Assembly (NCBI GenBank): GCA_945621435.1
Contig: CALZBR010000001.1
Coordinates: forward strand, 1 to 64,000
DNA length: 64,000 nt
DNA from: an uncultured Lachnospiraceae bacterium
Lineage (GTDB): Bacteria > Bacillota > Clostridia > Lachnospirales > Lachnospiraceae
Direction of reading: 5' to 3'
Shown: positions 25,455-35,321 of the stretch, piece after piece
How the letters are laid out: each line of letters opens with the position of its first letter
Position numbering within the stretch: the stretch's first letter is position 1
Notes under the pieces: model-generated
Told to the model about the DNA's origin: nothing
What the model saw: the letters and a program-made list of their open reading frames with translations, nothing else
Database searches by the model: none
Made by a program: the position numbers and the translations under genes

Positions 25455-26469
25455 TCAGCTTGTCCTCTTTCAGTTCAGCCCCGATAACACAGAATTTACC
25501 GGTAACCTCAGGTTTACCTGTTCTGATATCATGCTCTTCCGGTACATAATCAAAGTAAATCCATGTCCCGTCTTCACCTGCGACCATACCCTTGGAGCGA
25601 AGGATATTGCCATATTCACCGCTGTCAAGGGCATTTAAGATAGTTTCAATCTTCTCTGCGGTATATTTGGCAGGCGTCTCCTTACCCCAGCTGGTAAACA
25701 CTTCATCTGCATGGTGATGATGATGGTGATGACCGCACCCGCATTCATGATCGTGATGATGGTGATCCTCCTCTTCATCCTCGTCGTGGTGGTGATGATG
25801 CTCATGTTCGTGGGCATGCTCGTCCTCTGTATGCAACTGTTCCATCATTTCATGCATCATCTCATCAAGCGTATCTGCACCTTCTATGGTCTCAAGAATC
25901 ACTTTACCCTCGAGCTGGTCCAAAGGTGTCGTAATAATGGTTGCCTTTGCATTGTGCTCTCTGATTAATCTCACACATTCTTCCAACTTTTCGGCATTCA
26001 CCTTATCTGTTCTGCTGAGAATGACGGTTCCTGCAAACTCAATCTGATTGATGAAAAACTCACCAAAATTCTTAATATATACTTTTGCCTTGGAAGCATC
26101 CACCACAGCAACTGCGCTGTTGACCTGAACATTCAAATCCGCAGCCACATCCTCTACAGCCTTCAGCACATCCGAAAGCTTACCGACTCCCGATGGCTCA
26201 ATCAGAATACGCTCGGGGGCGTAGGTCTCAATTACCTCCTTAAGGGACGTTCCAAAATCTCCCACCAGGGAACAACAAATACATCCGGAATTCATCTCCT
26301 TTATCTCAATTCCCGCTTCTTTCAGAAAACCGCCGTCGATACCGATTTCACCAAATTCATTCTCAATCAGTACGGTCTTGCTTCCTTCCAGTGCTTCCTT
26401 TAAAAGCTTCTTTATCAAAGTAGTCTTACCGGCTCCCAGAAAACCTGAAAAAACATCTATTTTTGTCAT
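25438..26469 (-). CDS. COG0523 metallochaperone GTPase with long His-rich loop
   Basis: 343 residues from ATG 26469 (AAAGGA upstream). Walker A GFLGAGKTT (~8-16), ENEFGEIGIDG switch, SGCICCSL (the C-x-C-C metal site), SRTDKV guanine motif, then a loop very rich in His, Asp and Glu (~205-255, with a CGCG core) and the C-terminal CobW_C domain. The family inserts zinc or other metals into client proteins; the His loop probably stores metal. B. subtilis ZagA of this family acts on FolE. It is followed by the second COG0523 gene. A perfect dyad lies 30 nt upstream. Confidence 0.88.
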   Translation of the reverse strand: MTKIDVFSGFLGAGKTTLIKKLLKEALEGSKTVLIENEFGEIGIDGGFLKEAGIEIKEMNSGCICCSLVGDFGTSLKEVIETYAPERILIEPSGVGKLSDVLKAVEDVAADLNVQVNSAVAVVDASKAKVYIKNFGEFFINQIEFAGTVILSRTDKVNAEKLEECVRLIREHNAKATIITTPLDQLEGKVILETIEGADTLDEMMHEMMEQLHTEDEHAHEHEHHHHHDEDEEEDHHHHDHECGCGHHHHHHHADEVFTSWGKETPAKYTAEKIETILNALDSGEYGNILRSKGMVAGEDGTWIYFDYVPEEHDIRTGKPEVTGKFCVIGAELKEDKLNELFR

Positions 26470-26498
26470 TTTGTTCTGTCCTTTCATTAAATATTTAC

Positions 26499-26513
26499 AG
26501 ATAGACTCTATCT
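26499..26513. promoter_or_regulatory. 15-bp perfect palindrome upstream of the COG0523 gene pair
   Basis: AGATAGA-C-TCTATCT, arms of 7 bp, 30-44 nt before the ATG at 26469, a position where an operator or leader hairpin would sit. It does not match the Zur box I know; the regulator is unidentified. Confidence 0.4.
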
Positions 26514-26619
26514 ATCCAAACCATCCTTTATTTTCTCCCATTCCGAACAAGTTGTCAAGCAATCCCTTAGGAATCTTTATTAAACTTTAATAATCTGATA
26601 TACCTTGCCTTACATTCAC

Positions 26620-26661
26620 AAAAAAAATCCCGCGAATCAGTCAAAAGACTGTTTACGGGAT
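26620..26661 (-). terminator. rnpB terminator
   Basis: On the minus strand ATCCCGTAAACAGTC / GACTGATTCGCGGGAT folds into an imperfect hairpin followed by eight Ts, just 3' of rnpB. Confidence 0.8.
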
Positions 26662-26671
26662 ATTATTTGAT

Positions 26672-27036
26672 GTAAGCAAAACGATAAGCCGGGTTATGTC
26701 AATAGAATCCTTCGGATTCCGGGACGATCATCTATCTAGTACGACTGTTGCCAGTCGTCTCAAGCGACCTACCTGAAAGCAGGCCGGGCAAGCCTATGGC
26801 TTTCTTTTTGGTCTTGCTTCGGATGGGGTTTACATGGCTCCGACCGTTACCGGCCGGACGGTAGTCTCTTAAGCTGCCTTTCCACCCTTACCGTGAACTT
26901 AATGATTCACGGCGGTATATTTCTGTTGCACTGGCCTTGGAGTCACCTCCACCGGACGTTATCCGGCATCCTGCCCTGTGAAGCCCGGACTTTCCTCCCC
27001 CGGTACAGACCGGCGGCGATCGTCTGTCTTACTTAC
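26672..27036 (-). ncRNA. rnpB: RNase P RNA, bacterial class A
   Basis: The minus strand contains the universal core GAGGAAAGTCCGGGC, then CAGGGCAGGATGCC, GGTGACTCCAAGGCCAGTGC and the 3' core ACCCGGCTTATCG. Complementary ends near 27036 and 26672 (GTAAG ... CTTAC) form helix P1. This is the catalytic RNA that matures tRNA 5' ends. Ends are estimated from P1. It lies just after a membrane glycosyltransferase gene and may have its own promoter inside or before it. Confidence 0.95.
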
Positions 27037-27051
27037 ATACGACATTGTAAA

Positions 27052-28668
27052 CTAATTTTGTGCAGATGACAAGTCTCTCATTAACTCTTCTTCTCTTTTA
27101 CTTTTATCCGCTTTCCTTTTGTTGTGCATAAGCACCAACTTTCCGGATACAATGAGATAGAATTCTCTGTATCCCACAATCGCCAATGGAAACATTGTGA
27201 CATAACACGGAAATATGTATCTTGATTTTGCTTCCCAGATAATACTGAACAGAAAGACACCGATAGCGTTGATTGCCGGTATATGCTGCACAAGATTACC
27301 GTCTCCCCTGACTGCTGCCAAAAAATACAAGAGCATTCCACAAAAGATAATGACCTGCAGCACATCACAAATCTCAAGTACCTTAAAATAGTATTCTGTA
27401 GAAACCTTCAGGGCTAATGAACCCTCCTTGGGCCGATTATCCGGTCTGTAATTTGCCGTAAAAAACAAACTCTGATAGGTTGGCACATCCCATTGTGAAA
27501 GGATTTTTTCTCTAAAAAAGGTCGCGGTATAAGAAGGATTCTTGCTAAAATTCTTCAAATGCTCCCGTATGTGTTCCCGTGCTGCTTCCTCTGTCTTTTT
27601 CTCATCAAACCCATTTTCAACATACATGTTGAACGCAGAGGTGTCTTCCCAGCCATAATTACCGTCATGGTCATGCATGCCCATATCAAACCATGTAATG
27701 GTCGGCAGACCCTTACTCTGTTCAAAGCCTGAGCGAACCTCATACATCTTGTATATCCCGGCATACACAAGCCATGGAATTAGTATCGAAAGAATGGCAG
27801 CTATGAGAATTTTCTTTTCTTTTTTACAGATAAAGCAAACCACAGCCACGATGCACAAGGCTGCAATATAAATGGAACAATTCTTCCTTACCATGAGTCC
27901 TAAAGTAGAAAAGGACACTACGCATACAATCCATCTGTAATGTCCCGTTTTTACGCATCTCAGCAATGACCATGTCGTGAGCAACATAAAAAATATACTG
28001 GGAACATCCCCATAGATCCAAGGTGTGTAAAAAAACAGGGGAAAACAAGCCATCATCAGAAGTGAATAACTGACCGCCGATGCCATACTGTCTGTTATCT
28101 CACGCAAAACCAAATACCCTGCCACAATAATTCCACATGGAAAAAAAATCAGAAATTTTTGTACCGCAAAATAATTAAATGTTCCAAATATTCTGTATAA
28201 CAGTTCTAACAGAAAAGTCAAAGCTTTCTGATACGGATAAACTGCCAGATATGCTCCTGGCGGGTTTAAGAAAAAATATTCGCCGTCAATAAAATAAGAA
28301 GCTGCCGCAGATAAATATAATTGATCCGCTTCCGGTGTTCGTTCTACGGCACATACCCACCAGCGACACACAAACCAGGTCCAGACTACGGCAATAAATA
28401 TCACTCCACAAACTATAACATTTTGCACTCGTTTACTAATCTTTTTCTCGACGAAAACCAAAAAAGAAAAAAGGGAAAAAAACAAAATGACAGCAAGTAT
28501 ATTTATCCAGGTTGAATCATGCAACACCAGGCTTTTCTCAACCTCCAGCGGAACCATATAGTGTGTATATCTCGCAGCATACCATAACAGCCAACCAAAT
28601 ATAACACTTCCAACAATCATAACGACCCTATTTGCGACCTTGTATAGGATTTCTCTCCTACTGTACAT
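27052..28668 (-). CDS. multi-spanning membrane glycosyltransferase-like protein (GT-C type)
   Basis: 538 residues from ATG 28668 (AAGAGGTG upstream). About ten membrane segments are seen. A large loop after the first helices contains RTPEADQLYLSAAASYF, and another charged loop (~320-420) includes WFDMGMHDHDGNYGWED. The layout resembles family 39 / GT-C transferases that use lipid-linked sugars at the outer membrane face, but no diagnostic motif fixes a family. It is 29 nt downstream of the uridine kinase-like gene and ends 16 nt before rnpB. Confidence 0.55.
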   Translation of the reverse strand: MYSRREILYKVANRVVMIVGSVIFGWLLWYAARYTHYMVPLEVEKSLVLHDSTWINILAVILFFSLFSFLVFVEKKISKRVQNVIVCGVIFIAVVWTWFVCRWWVCAVERTPEADQLYLSAAASYFIDGEYFFLNPPGAYLAVYPYQKALTFLLELLYRIFGTFNYFAVQKFLIFFPCGIIVAGYLVLREITDSMASAVSYSLLMMACFPLFFYTPWIYGDVPSIFFMLLTTWSLLRCVKTGHYRWIVCVVSFSTLGLMVRKNCSIYIAALCIVAVVCFICKKEKKILIAAILSILIPWLVYAGIYKMYEVRSGFEQSKGLPTITWFDMGMHDHDGNYGWEDTSAFNMYVENGFDEKKTEEAAREHIREHLKNFSKNPSYTATFFREKILSQWDVPTYQSLFFTANYRPDNRPKEGSLALKVSTEYYFKVLEICDVLQVIIFCGMLLYFLAAVRGDGNLVQHIPAINAIGVFLFSIIWEAKSRYIFPCYVTMFPLAIVGYREFYLIVSGKLVLMHNKRKADKSKREEELMRDLSSAQN

Positions 28669-28696
28669 TTTGCACCTCTTAAGATAATCTGGTTCC

Positions 28697-30352
28697 TTAT
28701 ACATTAAAACAGCTTCCACCTACAAATTCCCTGCATATGGAATTATTGGGAAGACTTTCTGCCGGAACATTCAGAAAATAATCCAGGAACTTCAGCAATC
28801 TCTTTGCTTCATAATACTCCGGTTCTCCTTTGGGGATCTGAAACAACAAAGGTTCTGCATAAGTCTTTAATACCGCCAGCTCGTAAATCTGAGCGGAGTT
28901 GAACATCGCGTCCGCACACTCCTGGAATGGGAAGATATTCTCCTCTTCGCCTCTCCTGACAGATGGCCACATTTGAATGGTCCTCTGTGCACTGGAGCCT
29001 CTGGTTCTGGCGTCTCTCACCATGCGCCGGAGCAGTCTTCCGTCCGTGGTAGGTATACGATTATGTTTGTCAACATTCAGTGTAGTCAGGGCACTGATAT
29101 AGATCTTGAATTTGCTCTCCTGCGGAAGCGCGTAGGACATCTTATCGTTCAGACCATGAATTCCCTCAATCACTAAAATATCATCGGTACCGAGCTGCAT
29201 GCTGTCTCCCTTATATTCCCTCTTTCCTATCTTGAAATTAAAGGTAGGCATTTCAACCCGTTCGCCGTTCAACAGCCTGATCATGTCCTCATTGAATTTT
29301 TTTACATCCAGTGCTTCCAGGCATTCAAAATTGTAGTCCCCGTTTTCATCTCTTGGCGTAAACTCCCTGTCCAAAAAATAATTGTCCAGCGCAATGGGAT
29401 GCGGTACCTTGCCCAGGGTCCTGAGTTGAATGGAAAGTCTATGTGAAAAACTTGTCTTACCGGAAGAAGAAGGTCCCGCTATCATGACAAATCTGACATT
29501 GCCGCGGGCAACGATTTCCTTGGCAATCTCACCGATTTTTCTCTCCTGTTCCGCTTCCTGAACCAATATCAGCTCACTTAACGAGCCTTTACATATCTGA
29601 TCATTCAGATCACCGACAGTCTCTATTTCCGCTTTAGTACCCCAATCCTGCGATGTTTCCATGGTCTCAAAGAGTTTTCTGCGCTCCTCGAATTCCGGAA
29701 TCACCGTGGGATTCTGTCTGCGCGGCAAAAGCAGCATAAAACCATCCTCGTAAGGAATGATATCAAACCACTTTACATATCCCGCATTTGGAAGCATGTA
29801 GCCATAATAATAATCATAATAGCCATCGATTTCATAGACATTGACTGCGGAACTCATGCGATAACTGAACAATCTCTCCTTATCCTTCATTCCCTGTGCG
29901 GTAAATAAGTCCTTAGCCTCATCCAGGGGATACGAACGCTTCATAAAGGGTGTTTTTTTCTCCACGATTTCCAACATCTTTGCCTTGATCTTTTCTGCAT
30001 TTTCCCGATTGGAAGCCACCGTATCATGAGTATTTACATAATACCCGTGACCGATTGTGAATTCCACACAGCTTTGGCTGGCAGCCTCATTGCCAAACAA
30101 ATCATGGACAGCCTTGAAAAACAGCATAGTCGCCGTTCTGATATAGGTTTTATGTCCCACCTCATCCTTTAAGGTAAAAAAATCCACCGTGCACTCTCTG
30201 GTTACTTTCTTAAAAAGCTCTCTGATCTTACCGTTTTCCAATGCGACTGCAATCTCTGTATCATAATCCTTCTGAAACTCTTTTGCAATTGTTTCAAAAG
30301 ATGTGCCTTTCTCATACTCTCTCTGTTCGCCCCGGATTATAACTTTTACCAT
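28697..30352 (-). CDS. TGS-domain uridine kinase-like nucleoside kinase
   Basis: 551 residues. N-terminal TGS-like domain (~1-60), a threonyl-tRNA-synthetase-like second additional domain with HDTVASN and the CVEFTIGHG region (~90-180), then a P-loop kinase (~285-500) with AGPSSSGKTS, LDNYFLDRE and VIEGIHGLN as in phosphoribulokinase/uridine kinases. This fused protein is typical of Clostridia; it likely phosphorylates a nucleoside, though the substrate is unproven. It lies between trmK and a membrane protein gene. Confidence 0.85.
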   Translation of the reverse strand: MVKVIIRGEQREYEKGTSFETIAKEFQKDYDTEIAVALENGKIRELFKKVTRECTVDFFTLKDEVGHKTYIRTATMLFFKAVHDLFGNEAASQSCVEFTIGHGYYVNTHDTVASNRENAEKIKAKMLEIVEKKTPFMKRSYPLDEAKDLFTAQGMKDKERLFSYRMSSAVNVYEIDGYYDYYYGYMLPNAGYVKWFDIIPYEDGFMLLLPRRQNPTVIPEFEERRKLFETMETSQDWGTKAEIETVGDLNDQICKGSLSELILVQEAEQERKIGEIAKEIVARGNVRFVMIAGPSSSGKTSFSHRLSIQLRTLGKVPHPIALDNYFLDREFTPRDENGDYNFECLEALDVKKFNEDMIRLLNGERVEMPTFNFKIGKREYKGDSMQLGTDDILVIEGIHGLNDKMSYALPQESKFKIYISALTTLNVDKHNRIPTTDGRLLRRMVRDARTRGSSAQRTIQMWPSVRRGEEENIFPFQECADAMFNSAQIYELAVLKTYAEPLLFQIPKGEPEYYEAKRLLKFLDYFLNVPAESLPNNSICREFVGGSCFNV

Positions 30353-30382
30353 CCAATTACCTTCCTTTCCTCCAACACATGT

Positions 30383-31165
30383 TCATCGATACCATTTCAA
30401 TGCTTCATCAATGCCCTTCAGTTCGTCCTTCACCTGACGCAAACGCTCCTCCATCCGGCTTGCGTTTGTCTCATCCGACCCACGTCCCCCGACATGCTCT
30501 GTCAGATTAATTACCAGTTGTTCCACAACATTCCTTCTGAATTCCAAATATTGTTTTAATATCGGATGTCTTTGTTCAAGAAGCTTTTCCCCATACTCGT
30601 CAAAGATATCACAATCCTGATTCAGACATTCATTTTCCTGCTGATATCTTCCCCTGTTCTGTTGTGAGTCAATGTATTCCGAAACCACTGCCTTTATGGC
30701 AAAATAGTATTTCCCGTCCTCATAAACCGCATTCTCCTCCAGAATACGGAAGTTTTCTCTGCGTAAAAAGCTACGGAATTCTTTTAACTCTGATTGAGGC
30801 TGGAGAATCAGCGTCATATTCCGTACCTTTTCCATCCCCTCCCGGAGAATACGCTGGATCAAGGCACCGCCCATCCCCGCACAGACCACCGTATCAGCTT
30901 CCCCTTTTTCCAACTGTTTCACGCCATCGGACAGTCTGGTATCTATGTAAGCCTCAAGTCCACCGGAAGTAATGTGTTCCTTCGCAGCTCCCAGAGGTCC
31001 CTTGCGCACATCCATTGCAATGACTCTTGGACTGATCCCCTTCTGTACCAAATAGATTGACAGGAACCCATGATCGCAGCCCACATCTGCTACCCGGTCT
31101 CCAACCTCAACCATATCAGCCAGCATCTGCAAGCGCTTTGATAAAACGACTCCCCTTGCAGCCAT
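30383..31165 (-). CDS. trmK: tRNA (adenine-22-N1)-methyltransferase
   Basis: 260 residues. SAM-binding motif I VADVGCDHGFLSIYL (~22-36), AMDVRKGPL and VVCAGMGGALI (~94-104) match TrmK (YqfN), which methylates A22 in tRNA. The C-terminal ~80 residues are coiled-coil-like, as in the family. Start ATG overlaps the rpoD stop (TGATG), the conserved rpoD-trmK pairing in Firmicutes. Confidence 0.9.
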   Translation of the reverse strand: MAARGVVLSKRLQMLADMVEVGDRVADVGCDHGFLSIYLVQKGISPRVIAMDVRKGPLGAAKEHITSGGLEAYIDTRLSDGVKQLEKGEADTVVCAGMGGALIQRILREGMEKVRNMTLILQPQSELKEFRSFLRRENFRILEENAVYEDGKYYFAIKAVVSEYIDSQQNRGRYQQENECLNQDCDIFDEYGEKLLEQRHPILKQYLEFRRNVVEQLVINLTEHVGGRGSDETNASRMEERLRQVKDELKGIDEALKWYR

Positions 31166-32277
31166 CAGTCCAGATAATCCTTCAGCTTTCTGCTACGGCT
31201 GGGATGACGCAGCTTTCTCAGAGCCTTTGCTTCAATCTGACGAATACGCTCACGAGTGACATTGAACTCTCTTCCCACCTCTTCCAAGGTACGTGCACGT
31301 CCATCGTCCAGACCAAATCTCAGACGTAAAACTTTCTGCTCTCTCTCAGTCAGAGTACCCAAGACTTCTACCAGTTGTTCCTTCAGTAAGGTAAATGCCG
31401 CAGCATCAGAAGGTGCCGGCACATTATCATCTTCGATAAAGTCACCAAGATGGCTGTCCTCTTCTTCACCGATAGGTGTCTCCATGGATACAGGTTCCTG
31501 GCTGATCTTCAATATCTCCCTTACACGGTCTGCAGGCATATTCATCTCTTCCGCAATCTCTTCGGGAGACGGCTCGCGTCCCAGCTCCTGCAGAAGCTGT
31601 CTGCTGACACGAATCAGCTTATTAATGGTTTCCACCATATGAACAGGGATACGAATGGTTCTTGCCTGATCTGCAATTGCTCTTGTGATTGCCTGACGGA
31701 TCCACCAGGTCGCATAAGTAGAGAACTTGTATCCCTTGCGGTAATCAAACTTCTCCACTGCCTTAATCAGACCCAGATTACCTTCCTGAATCAGATCCAG
31801 AAACAGCATTCCCCTTCCCACATATCTCTTTGCAATGCTGACAACCAGTCGCAGATTTGCCTCAGCAAGACGCTTCTTGGCCTCCTGATCGCCCAGTTCC
31901 ATCTTCTTTGCCAGCTCAATCTCTTCTTCTGCCGACAAAAGAGGTACCTTTCCGATTTCCTTCAGGTACATACGCACGGGATCCTCAATACTGATACCAT
32001 CAGGAACAGAAAGGTCAATGTTCTCCACATCCACCTCATCCTCTTCGGTCAGGATAATCGGTTCGTCGTCCAATTCATCTTCGTCAGTGATACGAAGAAC
32101 ATCCACATTGTTCTGGTCCAATACCTCAAGAATTCTTTCGAACTGTTCCTCTTCCAAAGGCATGTCCGCAAAAAACTCACCTATTTCCTGATATTCCAGC
32201 ACATTTTTCTTCTTTTTTGCTGCTGATAAAAGCTCTTTGATTTTTTCGTCAAACTTTGCCTGTAAATTTTCATCCAT
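31165..32277 (-). CDS. rpoD: primary sigma factor RpoD/SigA
   Basis: 370 residues. Region 1.2 begins [20 protein letters not shown], region 2 contains [17 protein letters not shown], region 3 follows, and region 4 ends with a helix-turn-helix [20 protein letters not shown]. It directs RNA polymerase to TTGACA/TATAAT promoters, which agrees with those seen in this window. Follows dnaG in the classic macromolecular synthesis order. The short region 1.1 is acidic, as in Firmicutes. Confidence 0.97.
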   Translation of the reverse strand: MDENLQAKFDEKIKELLSAAKKKKNVLEYQEIGEFFADMPLEEEQFERILEVLDQNNVDVLRITDEDELDDEPIILTEEDEVDVENIDLSVPDGISIEDPVRMYLKEIGKVPLLSAEEEIELAKKMELGDQEAKKRLAEANLRLVVSIAKRYVGRGMLFLDLIQEGNLGLIKAVEKFDYRKGYKFSTYATWWIRQAITRAIADQARTIRIPVHMVETINKLIRVSRQLLQELGREPSPEEIAEEMNMPADRVREILKISQEPVSMETPIGEEEDSHLGDFIEDDNVPAPSDAAAFTLLKEQLVEVLGTLTEREQKVLRLRFGLDDGRARTLEEVGREFNVTRERIRQIEAKALRKLRHPSRSRKLKDYLD

Positions 32278-32329
32278 TGTAGTGATTCCATCCTTCCTTT
32301 TGGAAATAATCTTCCGAACAAGAGTATTC

Positions 32330-34108
32330 TCACCCTTCGCTCAGTGAAATATGCGTCCTGGCCAGCTCCTCCAGAGCTTTCTTCCCTTCTATCACCTGAT
32401 TCAGTGCATTTACATCACTGCCCAGTCTTTGCGAAAAATATTCATAACTGTTCTTTTTTACAGCAAGTACAATATCGTGAAAAGCCTGTTCCCTGTCCTT
32501 CTCCATACCATTTTGGGAAAGTCCCGTATTAAACAGTTCTCCCACTGCGCGTTGCTCCTCTTCCTCCTCAAAGGTACTGATAATGTCTGCCGGACGGAAA
32601 ATCCCATTATCCAAATCCCGGAACAGTTTTTCTGCGGCTTTCCGGTACAATTCTTCTGTAAAATCACCCGGATTGATATACTTTTTTATCTTAGGATAAA
32701 CCTCCGGTTCATCCGTAATCCAGGTGAGCAGAAGCCGCTGGGCTCTTTTACCGTTCTCTTCCGCATTATTCTTCTGATGTATTCCGGATTTCGGTCTCTC
32801 AATCGGTTTGACACCTCCGGTCTCACCTGCATAGGAGATTACCAGTTTTCTGAGATTCTCAACTCCGATAAAATACTTCTCAGCTATCGCCTGCAAGTAG
32901 TTCTCCCGCTCAACCGCCTCTGAAAATTGACACAGTTTCTTCGCAATCTCCCGGTGAAATCTGGTCTTGGACTCCGGATCACTCATATCAAACTGTCCTT
33001 CCAAGATCCTGATTTCAAAATAAAAACTGTTCTCAGCCCGATTAATCCGCTCCTGAAAAGCCTCCTTCCCGAGGGCTTTCATGAATTCATCCGGGTCCTT
33101 GTGCGGTCTCATATCGATCACCTTACCGGTAAGCCCCGCCTCCCGCAGAATACCGATACCTCTCAGCGCCGCCTTTACACCGGCACCGTCACTGTCGTAG
33201 GCAAGCAAAACGGTATCCGTATACTTTCTAAGCAGATTGGCCTGCTCCTGAGTAAATGCTGTACCCAGGGAAGCCACCGCTTGGGTAAACCCGGCCTGGT
33301 GCATGGAGATAACATCCATATACCCTTCACAGAGGATAATATTCCCGCTGCGGGCTGTCCTGGCAAAATTCAAGCCGTACAGATTCCGTCGTTTATCAAA
33401 CACCTCTGTCTCCGGAGAGTTCAGATACTTCGGCTCTCCCTCTCCCATGACACGACCGCCAAATCCGATTACCCTGCCATTGATATCCTGAATCGGATAC
33501 ATCACACGATTCCAGAATTGACTGACCAATCCGTATTTCTCCGAATAGCTTGCCAGACCGGCGCCCTTGATAATGTCATCCTCAAAGCCTTTCTGCCGCA
33601 GATACCGCACCAGGTCTGTACCGTTTTTTCCGGCATAGCCAAGTCCGAACCTTTGCATGGTTTCTTCAGAAAGTTCTCTCTTTGCCAGGTATTTGTTTCC
33701 AACTGCCCCTTGCGGAGATCTCAATTGATAGTAAAAGAACTTTGCAGCTTCTCTGTTAACCTCCATCAGTCTTGCTCTTCGATTTGCTCTTTGCTTCTGT
33801 TCTTCGGTGTACTCTGCTTCCGGCAGATTCACTCCCACCCTCTCAGCAAGATATCTGACTGCTTCAGGAAACGAAAAATTCTCATACTTCATGACAAAGG
33901 TAAACACATTACCACTGACACCGCAGCCAAAGCAATGATACATCTGCTTTGCTCCCGACACGGAAAAAGACGGGGTGTTCTCATTGTGAAAGGGACAACA
34001 GGCCCAGTAATTACCGCCTTTTTTTTGTAGTCTCACATAACCCGAGACCACATCCACTATATCGTTTTTTGATCTGATTTCCTCTACTAATTCCTCAGGA
34101 TAATACAT
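32330..34108 (-). CDS. dnaG: DNA primase
   Basis: 592 residues. N-terminal CHC2 zinc finger (CPFHNE, then CFGC ~40-63), RNA polymerase core with [28 protein letters not shown] motifs CEGYMDVIS and AYDSDGAG, and a C-terminal helicase-binding region. It makes RNA primers for replication. GGAGG lies 5 nt before ATG. Located between dgt and rpoD. Confidence 0.96.
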   Translation of the reverse strand: MYYPEELVEEIRSKNDIVDVVSGYVRLQKKGGNYWACCPFHNENTPSFSVSGAKQMYHCFGCGVSGNVFTFVMKYENFSFPEAVRYLAERVGVNLPEAEYTEEQKQRANRRARLMEVNREAAKFFYYQLRSPQGAVGNKYLAKRELSEETMQRFGLGYAGKNGTDLVRYLRQKGFEDDIIKGAGLASYSEKYGLVSQFWNRVMYPIQDINGRVIGFGGRVMGEGEPKYLNSPETEVFDKRRNLYGLNFARTARSGNIILCEGYMDVISMHQAGFTQAVASLGTAFTQEQANLLRKYTDTVLLAYDSDGAGVKAALRGIGILREAGLTGKVIDMRPHKDPDEFMKALGKEAFQERINRAENSFYFEIRILEGQFDMSDPESKTRFHREIAKKLCQFSEAVERENYLQAIAEKYFIGVENLRKLVISYAGETGGVKPIERPKSGIHQKNNAEENGKRAQRLLLTWITDEPEVYPKIKKYINPGDFTEELYRKAAEKLFRDLDNGIFRPADIISTFEEEEEQRAVGELFNTGLSQNGMEKDREQAFHDIVLAVKKNSYEYFSQRLGSDVNALNQVIEGKKALEELARTHISLSEG

Positions 34109-34155
34109 CCGTTCCTCCGCAGAAAACCTGCTTTACATATTCGATCCGTGAATCT

Positions 34156-35160
34156 CTAGAGAATCCAGGATTTAGGTATGTAAAGATTCTCATACATGGA
34201 AATTGCATATCTGTCAGTCATGGCTCCCACATAATCACAGACCACCTGTTCTCTGGGTTCCCCCTCGGAAAGGAGATCCAGATACTCCTCCGGCATTTCG
34301 TCCGTGTTTTTCATGAAATGCTGATACAAGGTTTCCATCAATTGCTCGGCCTTGCCCTCTTCACTTTTTGCCACGGGATTCTGATATACATTTTCAAACA
34401 TAAACCTGCGCATCTTCATCATCGCCTCTTCCACCGGCGCAGACATGCAGATGTCATTTTTCCCCATACTGTTTGTCACAATATCATGCACAAAATGATC
34501 CAGTCTCTCGCTTGGAGTGCTTCCGATGACCCTGCGTATCTCCTCAGGCACATCACTTTCCTTCAGTATCCCCGCACGAACTGCATCATCCATGTCATGA
34601 TGAATATAAGAAATCTTGTCCGACAGTCTTACCACCTTCCCCTCCAGGGTATGTGGTTTTCCGCTGGTCTGATGATTCAGGATACCGTCCCTGACTTCAT
34701 AAGTCAGGTTCAGACCCTGCCCGCTTCGCTCCAGCCTTTCCACCGTACGGACACTTTGCTGGCTGTGTTCAAAACCAATGGGGCATATTCTGTTCAATGC
34801 CCTCTCGCCCGCATGTCCGAAGGGGGTATGTCCCAAATCATGTCCCAGCGCGATTGCTTCCACCAAATCCTCATTGAGCTTTAATGCCTTGGCGATGGTT
34901 CTTGCATTCTGCGACACCTCCAGAGTATGTGTCAGGCGGGTACGGTAGTGATCCCCTTCCGGAGATAAGAATACCTGGGTTTTATCCTTGAGCCTTCGAA
35001 ACGCCTTGCAGTGTAAAATTTTGTCTCTGTCACGTTGAAAGGCAGGACGAATATCACATTCCACCTCAGGCTTCGCCCTTCCCTTAGTCGCCATGCTCAA
35101 GGCTGCATAAGGACTCAAATAATCTTTTTCCCTCTGTTCAAGACTTTCTCTGATCGTCAT
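34156..35160 (-). CDS. dgt: dGTP triphosphohydrolase-like HD protein
   Basis: 334 residues from ATG 35160 (AAGGAG upstream). HD motifs: HTLEVSQNA (~62), ALGHDLGHTPFGHAGE (~90-105) and the later KISYIHHDMDDA. Dgt-type enzymes convert dNTPs to deoxynucleoside and triphosphate, controlling dNTP pools; the position directly upstream of dnaG and rpoD is common in Clostridia and suits a replication-linked role. Confidence 0.9.
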   Translation of the reverse strand: MTIRESLEQREKDYLSPYAALSMATKGRAKPEVECDIRPAFQRDRDKILHCKAFRRLKDKTQVFLSPEGDHYRTRLTHTLEVSQNARTIAKALKLNEDLVEAIALGHDLGHTPFGHAGERALNRICPIGFEHSQQSVRTVERLERSGQGLNLTYEVRDGILNHQTSGKPHTLEGKVVRLSDKISYIHHDMDDAVRAGILKESDVPEEIRRVIGSTPSERLDHFVHDIVTNSMGKNDICMSAPVEEAMMKMRRFMFENVYQNPVAKSEEGKAEQLMETLYQHFMKNTDEMPEEYLDLLSEGEPREQVVCDYVGAMTDRYAISMYENLYIPKSWIL

Positions 35161-35321
35161 TTTTGCTCCTTTTCCGGCTCTGTATGCCACAAGCAAAACT
35201 CTTCTCCACTTTTATATATACTGCACGGGAAATGAAATTCCTTTTTTTATTCTGAAATTTGTCATAATATTTATATTCCGAACCCGGCGGAATCGTCGAC
35301 TCTGCTTCGCGATACATGAAT

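Noticed and set aside
25635..25968. His/Met-rich short frames on both strands at the His loop
   Set aside because: They are alternative readings of the CAT/CAC repeat that encodes the His-rich loop of the COG0523 GTPase.
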